Shown: in pieces, positions 35,004 to 40,606 of the stretch
Layout of the letters: every line of letters begins with the position of its first letter
Numbering within the stretch: the stretch's first letter is position 1
DNA from: Bacteroides sp.
Lineage (GTDB): Bacteria; Bacteroidota; Bacteroidia; Bacteroidales; Bacteroidaceae
Reading direction: 5' to 3'
NCBI GenBank assembly: GCA_022648295.1
Contig: JALCME010000030.1
Location: 1 to 40,606 of the forward strand
DNA: 40,606 nt
Program-made: the position numbers and the translations under genes
Notes under the pieces: generated by a model
Told to the model about the DNA's origin: nothing
The model's input: the letters and a program-made list of their open reading frames with translations, nothing else
The model's database searches: none

Positions 35004-37724
35004 TCAACTATTAAGCCTTTTTACAACTTCTTCAATTTCGTCTCTAGTAAGTTTATTACCGTATTTTGAAAGAATGCGATCCATCCTATTTAAGTGTATA
35101 GACTCACTATACATAGGATACTTCTCTAAGATCGTATTCCTGAAAGTGCGTTTTTTACTTATAGTTTTCCTTATATCTTCTATATCAATAATAACCGGAC
35201 CATTTTGCAGAACATTATTATAACTAAAAATAGAATTAAAGCATTTAGTCATATCTGCATCTTTGCAAACATTGTTCAACAAAGAAACAATGCTTTCTGC
35301 AAAACTAAATTCAATAGAGTAATAACTTTCTTTATCTTTATCTTTATCTGGATCGCGATCATAAATCTCAATATTAAATAAATTTATTTTATAAAAAAAG
35401 TTCCCCAATATTTCTATATCATCCCCAGTTCTATAGTCCACATTTTCTAACTGCTCCTGCAAATCTTGTAAAACCTCTACATTACGAATTGAACACCAAG
35501 ACAGCCATCTGCCCATACTAAAAGAACCGATATGATAACGCTCACATGTTGCTTCTTTAAAAGCATTCACTAGCGAAATTTTACTTTTACATGCATATTC
35601 AAGAAACTCTTTCCCACCTTTAAATCTTTTATAACATGCTTTTATCCTTGTCACATTATAAAAGAAAGAATTGATATCAAAGAGCACATTTTTCTTCTTT
35701 GCTTCAAGAGACTCTGCATAATAAACAGTTCTATTGGTCCTAAATAACGATTCATATTCATCTTTATTCTTTGTATCTATGCCTCTGGATATACATAACA
35801 TAAAAAACTCAGCCAACTGAACCTTCTGTTCAAATATAGTATCTATTGTCTTAGAATCTTCCACAGATTCTTCCTTCCAGTGTTCAATACACTCTTTAAT
35901 TAGCTCATGCAAAGCTGCAATATTTATGATCCGATTTGACCTTGAAACTTCCTTCTGCTTGTTTGTTGAGGCAGAGGGAGTAGGAAGCAATTCCACAATT
36001 CTCGAATTAATAAACCGCCCAGCAACCAATTTATCATAATTATCAAGATCTAAAACTGCCAAATTATCATTTCTCAAAACCTTTTCATCGTTTCCTTGAT
36101 CTTTACTTTCAGAATTTTGCTGTTTGTATGCTTCTGTCTTTTCATCATAATATTCATAAAGACGCATGGAATAAATAGATTTCAGTATAAATAAGAAGCG
36201 CGAACTATGCAGATCAGTATATTGTCGCTCTAATAGATCAATGACACCCAACACATCTCCCAAAGAAATATTATACACCATATTCCCTTCTCTCTGAATA
36301 TAACCAATCTCTCTCTCCACTGATGTTACCTTTTCTAAAATAGATTTAAAGAAATCGGGAAAGGATTCACTCAAAACTTTAAGTACCCGATGGTTGATTT
36401 GCGCAGCATCCGTTACCTGCAATATTTCATTAACATATTGTTGTTCCTTACTATTTAAATTATTAATAACCCAACTCTCAAAGAAATATTTTTTAAACAA
36501 CTGCTTATTATAAGTATTTTGCTCCTGCTTTTGAGAATCGCAGTCTCTAAAATTAGGCATCCCCTTCAGTAGTTTCATCAACATCCTCAATTCGCGTAAA
36601 TTGCGTGGAACAATATAACTGGTATTAGTAGAAGTATTATAGAACAGATAGCGTGTCTTCTGAAAAATCAATTCCAACACAGCATGGCGGATAGAAGAAT
36701 ATTCTTCCACCTCATTTTCTTTTTTAGGTTCAATTTTCAATCGAGCGAAGATATAAGCTTCTACATCAGGAAGGAAAATGCGTTGATTGTGTGGGACCAA
36801 CTTAGTCATATAACGCTCCGTCATCTCTTCTATCAAATCCGATGTCATTGCGGCACCTTCCTTAAGTAACTTTTCATATTCCTGAGTATATTGCAACCGC
36901 TTAAGCATGGCTAATTGATCTAACTTGACAGCCATTAAAATCACGATATTAGGATGAATAAGATACTTACGGATTTGCTCCACCATCTCGGTAGCCTCCC
37001 TGGAATGCAAATCAATATCATCAATAGCCAAAAGAAGGATCGAATCCTTTTTCCCTATATATTCCAGAAAAGCATCCACTAGCTCTCTAATGTTTTGCTT
37101 TAAGTTTACGGCAGCAGCAAGAGCAACTAATCGTTCTAAATCTTCGGTCTGCTCTTGTTGTTTATCCAAAATACAACTTAAATTCTTTTGAGTCTCGCTA
37201 AATCTTTCTAGCAAAGTTCTCTTTTGGTTCAAATTGTCACTATAACTACTTGGCTCATATCTCTCTCTTTCCTTATATTGTTTATAAAGTTGGGCAACAA
37301 ATACCGCTAAGATATTATGCTTATCATCAAAAAAAGAAGGATCGATCAGATCCAATCCATAAAAATTGTTCAATCTTAGATTCTCACCATTAATAAAATC
37401 TCTTCGACTTTTTTCTTTAAGCAATAGATTAACAACAGACATCATACATGACGTCTTACCAGATCCACGCTCACCAACAAAAGCAAAGATATTGTTATTA
37501 TTGTCTACAGAGTCACTAAAATTAGGAACACCAGTTTTTTCATTACCTGCACATCTCTTGCCTTCCCTTATTTTTGAGGAGAATCCCACATAATCATCAA
37601 TAACACTCAAAGCTTTATTATATTGGTCGGAAAAGATCGAATTTTTTAAAACGTCTTTATCTATATCCTCTATAACAGGACGATTTTCCTCTCCTATCGT
37701 GAAAGTAATTAAACGTGTACTCAT
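35004..37724 (-). CDS. rdrA: RADAR ATPase RdrA
   Basis: The 906-residue P-loop ATPase is the likely RdrA partner of RdrB. The Walker A motif is GERGSGKTS (K90) in IFAFVGERGSGKTSCMMSVV. Walker B is ILLLAIDDIDLHS (D235/D236), followed by a sensor-like stretch NIVILMAVKLDQL. The rest is helical with no membrane segment. In characterised RADAR systems RdrA forms a seven-membered ring that docks on RdrB and is needed for defence. KAP- or STAND-type NTPases are alternatives by the P-loop alone; size, order and the ADA-like neighbour favour RdrA. No third gene (membrane accessory) is seen on either side. It has a plausible own promoter upstream. Confidence 0.87.
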   Translation of the reverse strand: MSTRLITFTIGEENRPVIEDIDKDVLKNSIFSDQYNKALSVIDDYVGFSSKIREGKRCAGNEKTGVPNFSDSVDNNNNIFAFVGERGSGKTSCMMSVVNLLLKEKSRRDFINGENLRLNNFYGLDLIDPSFFDDKHNILAVFVAQLYKQYKERERYEPSSYSDNLNQKRTLLERFSETQKNLSCILDKQQEQTEDLERLVALAAAVNLKQNIRELVDAFLEYIGKKDSILLLAIDDIDLHSREATEMVEQIRKYLIHPNIVILMAVKLDQLAMLKRLQYTQEYEKLLKEGAAMTSDLIEEMTERYMTKLVPHNQRIFLPDVEAYIFARLKIEPKKENEVEEYSSIRHAVLELIFQKTRYLFYNTSTNTSYIVPRNLRELRMLMKLLKGMPNFRDCDSQKQEQNTYNKQLFKKYFFESWVINNLNSKEQQYVNEILQVTDAAQINHRVLKVLSESFPDFFKSILEKVTSVEREIGYIQREGNMVYNISLGDVLGVIDLLERQYTDLHSSRFLFILKSIYSMRLYEYYDEKTEAYKQQNSESKDQGNDEKVLRNDNLAVLDLDNYDKLVAGRFINSRIVELLPTPSASTNKQKEVSRSNRIINIAALHELIKECIEHWKEESVEDSKTIDTIFEQKVQLAEFFMLCISRGIDTKNKDEYESLFRTNRTVYYAESLEAKKKNVLFDINSFFYNVTRIKACYKRFKGGKEFLEYACKSKISLVNAFKEATCERYHIGSFSMGRWLSWCSIRNVEVLQDLQEQLENVDYRTGDDIEILGNFFYKINLFNIEIYDRDPDKDKDKESYYSIEFSFAESIVSLLNNVCKDADMTKCFNSIFSYNNVLQNGPVIIDIEDIRKTISKKRTFRNTILEKYPMYSESIHLNRMDRILSKYGNKLTRDEIEEVVKRLNS

Positions 37725-38461
37725 AATTATCTATTTTTAGATCTGTTATTTAAGTTGTGTTTATCAAAAGTCACCACAAAAATAATATTTCATTTATCAT
37801 TTACAACAAATAATATCAAGAATTTAAAATCAATAGTAGATTATTTTCTGATTTAAAATCAAATATATAATATGCAAGAAATATAAACTATTATTTATAT
37901 ATTGAAGTAAACATATCATTTTCTTTGCTTTCTGTTTTTTTTCATTAATCTTCTTTCTTTCATAAAAAGAGCGTATCTTAAAATAAACAGACGCCCCAAA
38001 TACAGAAAAGTTTTACGGTTAAAGTCAATAAGTATAACAATAATTCATAGAAAAGCAATAAAACAGGCTCCAACTTTCTAGCTTATTGTGGTATAACAGA
38101 GCTCTACAAACTGAGAAAAGAGCCTCTGCCTTAGCCCGAAAAGAAAATAATAGCGTGCAACTAAAAAAATTAAGCAGCTATCCAAACTTACAAGCACAGA
38201 AATCAATTACTATTATTTAACTATTTATAAATCAATAACTTTTTATACTGCACATCTGCCAGATTTACACAATAACAATTATTTGTACACAAACAACTCG
38301 AAAAATTTACCTTTAAATTATTTGGTTAATATGAGATTAAAGCAGTAAATTTATAAAAAGAAAAACAGAATAGCATAAATATTTCGTTTATTCGACAAGT
38401 ATATTTATTAACATTTTTAAATTCAACAATTAGACAAATAACATTAAAAAAACATTCTGAG
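37725..38461. other. AT-rich interval between divergent rdrA and DUF4248 genes
   Basis: Apart from the rdrA promoter, this 737-bp interval has no credible gene. It is strongly AT-rich except for a block at about 38060-38140. There CAGGCTC (38064-38070) could pair with GAGCCT (38120-38125) around a structured loop that contains GAGCTC; it may be a small RNA or a relic. The DUF4248 promoter must lie at its right end, but no clean TAnnTTTG was found. Confidence 0.5.
37777..37810 (-). promoter_or_regulatory. Promoter of the rdrA-rdrB operon
   Basis: CAAAAATA at 37777-37784 is a reverse-strand TAnnTTTG. A CAA (reverse TTG) at 37804-37806 lies 19 bp further out, with another CAAA at 37807-37810. 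The start codon is about 50 bp away. Confidence 0.55.
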
Positions 38462-38749
38462 ATGACAACAAATTTAAGTGAAGAAGAATGGATTATTAAC
38501 GGATTTATTCCATTTGTAGACCTTGCAAAAAGCTATTTTCCAAATTCCACTACCCCTCAAGTCGCTGCCAGAAAACTCCGGGACCACATCAAAAAAGAAA
38601 AGCTTTTATTGACTGAACTAGAAAAACACGCGTACTCCAACAAAACAACCACGCTCAGCCCCAAACAGCAACGGGTTATTCTTACTTTTTTAGGTATTCC
38701 GCAAATAAACCTCAAATTCAAAGATAATCTCGCAAAAGCTGACTTTTGA
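38462..38749 (+). CDS. DUF4248 family small protein
   Basis: This 95-residue protein fits DUF4248, a family found mainly in Bacteroidales. The pattern FVDLAKSYFPNSTTPQVAAR then KLRDHIKKEK is followed by the end block TLSPKQQRVILTFLGIP. The first half reads like a helix-turn-helix of the excisionase/regulator kind (DLAKSYFP...AARKLRDHI), but DNA binding is inference. Such genes are often found next to dnaB-like or primase-like genes and near capsule loci in Bacteroides. It stands alone, diverging from rdrA, with a repeat-rich interval of about 630 bp downstream. Confidence 0.78.
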   Translation: MTTNLSEEEWIINGFIPFVDLAKSYFPNSTTPQVAARKLRDHIKKEKLLLTELEKHAYSNKTTTLSPKQQRVILTFLGIPQINLKFKDNLAKADF

Positions 38750-38810
38750 ATTCCAAATAGGTGTTAAAACAGATATTTATTTTATTATTATATTTATATA
38801 TTTATTTATG

Positions 38811-38911
38811 GTGCACGCTTGCATACACGCATTAAAAGACGATGCATTCGTAATAAGCTAACCAACAATCTGTTAAGTACAAAAAAGACATGCACGCTTA
38901 CATGCACGGTT
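38811..38911. repeat. TGCACGCTT direct repeats
   Basis: A 22-bp unit beginning TGCACGCTTGCATACACGC (38811-38832) recurs as TGCACGCTTACATGCACGG (38890-38911), 79 bp apart. Each copy contains a TGCACG-type core twice at about 12-bp spacing. Confidence 0.6.
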
Positions 38912-38982
38912 GCAAAACGAGAATAAAGTCTGAAAAAAGCACCGGATAAACCGGCTGAAAATCCTTATCCAAAAGGGAATCG

Positions 38983-39027
38983 CCGTAATGCAAGTTCTGT
39001 TTTATAGAAATAGAACTTGCATTACGG
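38983..39027. repeat. Long perfect hairpin
   Basis: CCGTAATGCAAGTTCT (38983-38998) is perfectly complementary to AGAACTTGCATTACGG (39012-39027). The stem continues through one G-T and three A-T pairs to a 5-nt loop, so about 20 bp in all. It contains one direct and one inverted copy of the GTTCTATTT-like motif. It has no T-run, so it does not look like a simple terminator. Confidence 0.85.
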
Positions 39028-39068
39028 TACAATAGCAGTTCTATTTGCATCAAACAGCGGTTCTATTT
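38994..39068. repeat. GTTCTATTT motifs in 22-bp register
   Basis: GTTCTGTTT at 38994, GTTCTATTT at 39038 and GTTCTATTT at 39060 are 44 and 22 bp apart. An inverted copy, AAATAGAAC, sits at 39008-39016. Motif and period equal those of the array at 10020-10138, 29 kb away. Confidence 0.75.
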
Positions 39069-39127
39069 CAACCCATCGAAAAAACACACGCAAGATTCCC
39101 CACTCCATATACCTACCACCAACCGCC

Positions 39128-39290
39128 GTTTCAGGACAAAACAAGCATAATCGGAACGTTACAAACCGATTTGGAACGAAACATACCGTTTCAGGACAAA
39201 AGATGCGGTTTTGGGACGATACCATCTTTTTTTTAATGATCCAAACTTTTTTGCAACGAAATGGAACGGAATGAAACGATACGGAACGAA
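39128..39290. repeat. 20-bp-period degenerate repeats, iteron-like
   Basis: Successive 20-bp units from 39128 align on a core like TTTNGGAACGAAAC: GTTTCAGGACAAAA (39128), TAATCGGAACGTTA (39148), GATTTGGAACGAAA (39168), GTTTCAGGACAAAA (39188), GTTTTGGGACGATA (39208). One unit is lost to a T-run, then TTTTTGCAACGAAA (39248). From about 39262 the GGAACGAAAT-like core repeats every 10-11 bp. The copies at 39128 and 39188 are identical over 14 bp. The array ends just before the promoter of the initiator-like gene. Confidence 0.7.
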
Positions 39291-39306
39291 ATAAACATCA
39301 GCCCAC

Positions 39307-39337
39307 TTGACAAGCATAATTTTCAGCTTTAACTTTG
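39307..39337 (+). promoter_or_regulatory. Promoter of the initiator-like gene
   Basis: TAACTTTG at 39330-39337 matches TAnnTTTG, and a TTG at 39307-39309 is 20 bp upstream. Transcription would start near 39344, about 30 bases before the chosen ATG. This also argues against the longer frame that starts at 39307. Confidence 0.6.
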
Positions 39338-39375
39338 TCGCAAAATCAATACAGAAATCATCAAAACTGCAATAC

Positions 39376-39999
39376 ATGAAATCAACATCACTCAAAGCAA
39401 AAGAGCAAGGTTACATCATTTTACCAAAGACTTACCTGAAAAAATATTTTAATACTAAAATATTTAGGCATGGGCAACTGGAAGATATTCTGAAAATAAT
39501 CTTGCACGTCAACTATTCTGACACCGTATACACCATCAAGCAAAAAGAGATTTTGTGCCACCGTGGAGAAGCCGTACGTTCATACGCCCAATGGGGTACT
39601 TTTTTCGGCTGGACCCGCCAGCGCACCACCCGTTTCATCAACAAACTTCAGCAAGCCGGGGTCATTAAAATTTTGAGCACAAACAAAGATCTTCTTCACA
39701 TCCGCGTCATCGACTACGATGTCTGGATGGGCAGGGAATTTATACCCAAACAACCCGGTCAGGAGCAAACGGAACAAACATTCCGGGAGTTTTGGGAGAA
39801 ATATCACGACACGCTTTGCGTGAAACGGCGCAACATCGGCCGGGCGCAGACCGAATGGATGAAACTTTCCGAAAAAGACCGTCAGCTTGCCACTGAATCC
39901 ATCGAAAACTTTTATTATAGCATTGAAGATACCCGATTCATTCCGCAGGCGTCCACCTATCTGGCGGACAAGGCCTTCCTGAATGACTTCAGTTACTAA
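39376..39999 (+). CDS. Phage O-like replication initiator candidate (winged helix)
   Basis: This 207-residue protein resembles phage replication organisers of the lambda O/DnaD type. A winged-helix region (CHRGEAVRSYAQWGTFFGWT then RQRTTRFINKLQQAGVIKIL) lies at about residues 62-105. The C-terminal part (FREFWEKYHDTLCV, then AQTEWMKLSEKDRQLA and RFIPQASTYLADKAFLND) is like the YIPxASTYLxxxxWxD tail of such proteins. I start at the ATG at 39376, since the upstream promoter overlaps the longer frame. It sits between the repeat cluster and dnaB, the layout of an initiator plus helicase module. Its role in chromosomal or element replication is inferred. Confidence 0.68.
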   Translation: MKSTSLKAKEQGYIILPKTYLKKYFNTKIFRHGQLEDILKIILHVNYSDTVYTIKQKEILCHRGEAVRSYAQWGTFFGWTRQRTTRFINKLQQAGVIKILSTNKDLLHIRVIDYDVWMGREFIPKQPGQEQTEQTFREFWEKYHDTLCVKRRNIGRAQTEWMKLSEKDRQLATESIENFYYSIEDTRFIPQASTYLADKAFLNDFSY

Positions 40000-40083
40000 T
40001 TACAATCACAAATCACTTAATATCAAAAATATTACGGATGCATGAATATTGTAAATATAGCCAAAGTACTGACTATTCCAACG

Positions 40084-40215
40084 GTGCAAAACACCGATAG
40101 GCCGAAGATCATAAAACCTTGAATACCCTGAGAATTAAGTACTGAAGGCCCTGATAGTTACAAAGTGCTGAATACCCCGGTAGTTATAAACCCCGGGTGC
40201 TTCAATGTTGCAAAC
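40084..40215. repeat. Degenerate repeats of about 23-26 bp upstream of dnaB
   Basis: Related blocks CTTGAATACCCTGAGAATTA (40118), CTGAAGGCCCTGATAGTTAC (40142) and CTGAATACCCCGGTAGTTAT (40168) follow one another at 24- and 26-bp spacing. Weaker flanking copies contain GTGCAAAACACC and ATGTTGCAAACG. They fill most of the 267-bp gap before dnaB. Confidence 0.5.
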
Positions 40216-40266
40216 GCACTGAAATAGAGCATATTCTATTAAATAATTAAAATAAAAAGATTAACA

Positions 40267-40606
40267 ATGGATTACGTATCACCACAAGCTCCTGAAATAG
40301 AAGAAGCCGTCATAGGCGCCTGCCTCATAGAGCAGCAGGCCATCACACTCGTAGCAGACAAGCTCCGCCCCGAAATGTTCTACATCACCCGGCACGAAGA
40401 AATCTTCAAAACCCTCCTCGCCATGTATCAGCAGGGTACAAAAATTGACATCCTCACCGTGAAGGAAGAGCTGGCACGGCGTGGCAAACTGGAAGCCATA
40501 GGCGGTCCGTTCGTCATAGCACAACTCAGTAGCCGGGTAGCCACATCCGCACACATCGAGTACCACACCGAAATCATCCGGCAGAAATACCTCCGCCGGG
40601 AAATGA
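40267..40606 (+). CDS. dnaB: Replicative DNA helicase DnaB, N-terminal part (runs off the window)
   Basis: Only the first 113 codons are present, and the frame is open at the window edge. They read MDYVSPQAPEIEEAVIGACL, then IEQQAITLVADKLRPEMFYI and HEEIFKTLLAMYQQGTKID, then DILTVKEELARRGKLEAIGG. This is the DnaB N-terminal primase-interacting domain, with its PxxxEAVxGA...F.....HxxIF pattern. The RecA-like helicase domain is beyond the window. Because it follows an O-like gene and repeats, it may be the accessory dnaB copy of a mobile or capsule-linked module rather than the housekeeping gene. The base composition is again GC-richer than that of the RADAR block. Confidence 0.88.
   Translation, partial: MDYVSPQAPEIEEAVIGACLIEQQAITLVADKLRPEMFYITRHEEIFKTLLAMYQQGTKIDILTVKEELARRGKLEAIGGPFVIAQLSSRVATSAHIEYHTEIIRQKYLRREM

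Larger units (their letters stand above)
38750..39375. other. Repeat-rich non-coding interval upstream of the initiator-like gene
   Basis: This 626-bp gap holds four layered repeat features, listed separately: GCACGCTT repeats (38811-38911), a long hairpin (38983-39027), 22-bp-phased GTTCTATTT motifs (38994-39068), and 20-bp-period repeats (39128-39290). The promoter of the next gene closes it. Overlapping short open frames here are by-products of the repeats. Confidence 0.7.

Noticed and set aside
35004..37724. KAP- or STAND-type NTPase as a stand-alone defence gene
   Set aside because: No membrane insertion in the P-loop domain and no repeat sensor region; adjacency to an RdrB-like gene favours RdrA.
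39022..39395. Small open frames on both strands (60-85 codons)
   Set aside because: Generated by the 20-bp repeats; translations repeat the DNA pattern and match no family.
1..40606. tRNA or rRNA genes
   Set aside because: No cloverleaf with a plausible anticodon arm or rRNA-like conserved stretch was noticed by eye; a covariance search would be decisive.

Overview
The window looks like chromosomal DNA of a gut Bacteroides species. The evidence is the gene content (Cthe_2159-type beta-helix lipoprotein, DUF4956, DUF2490, DUF4248, a TonB receptor with a carboxypeptidase-like N-terminal domain, an IS982-family element), the weak Shine-Dalgarno signals, and several matches to the Bacteroidetes promoter (-7 TAnnTTTG, -33 TTG). 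I saw no rRNA or tRNA gene and no convincing CRISPR array.

Layout. 1-1021 is a complete IS982-type insertion sequence whose right end cuts the 3' end off a secreted beta-helix lipoprotein gene. 1021-4821 (minus) is a cluster of that truncated gene, a DUF2490 outer-membrane-type protein, a DUF4956 membrane protein and a VTC-domain polyphosphate-polymerase-like protein. 5093-9622 (plus) is etfB-etfA-acyl-CoA dehydrogenase, with a TonB-like periplasmic protein gene lodged inside. 9623-10226 is non-coding and carries stem-loops and a strict 22-bp-period repeat array. 10227-11536 (minus) encodes a CbpA/CbpM-type co-chaperone pair. 11809-14358 (plus) is a GH9-polysaccharide deacetylase fusion. 14359-15145 holds a frameshifted YefM-type antitoxin remnant. 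15146-19697 (minus) carries threonine aldolase, a small winged-helix protein, groES-groEL and an EFR1-type ferredoxin. 19982-22357 (plus) is phosphoketolase, and 22640-25644 (minus) is ppk1-ppx. 25879-29434 (plus) is a siderophore-receptor/PepSY iron-uptake pair. 29491-31971 (plus) holds an AraC regulator, a VOC protein, a GNAT and a DinB protein.

The standout accessory region is 32310-37724 (minus): two very large, adjacent genes that match the RADAR anti-phage system. They encode RdrA (P-loop ATPase) and RdrB (adenosine-deaminase-fold protein with a full set of catalytic residues). The DNA is visibly more AT-rich than the flanks, and a broken GNAT gene lies just past the downstream end. RADAR is a described system, so its presence here is notable rather than new.

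The right end (38462-40606) is a replication-like module: a DUF4248 protein, a phage O-like initiator candidate and a DnaB helicase that runs off the window. Between them lies a dense set of repeats: a 20-bp-stem hairpin, 22-bp-phased GTTCTATTT motifs shared with the array at 10 kb, and 20-bp-period repeats just ahead of the initiator. These are the least explained sequences in the window.

Links between regions: polyphosphate metabolism appears twice (VTC-type and Ppk1/Ppx), and protein folding appears twice (CbpA/CbpM and GroESL). Identifications rest on reading motifs and family resemblance by eye; no search was run.
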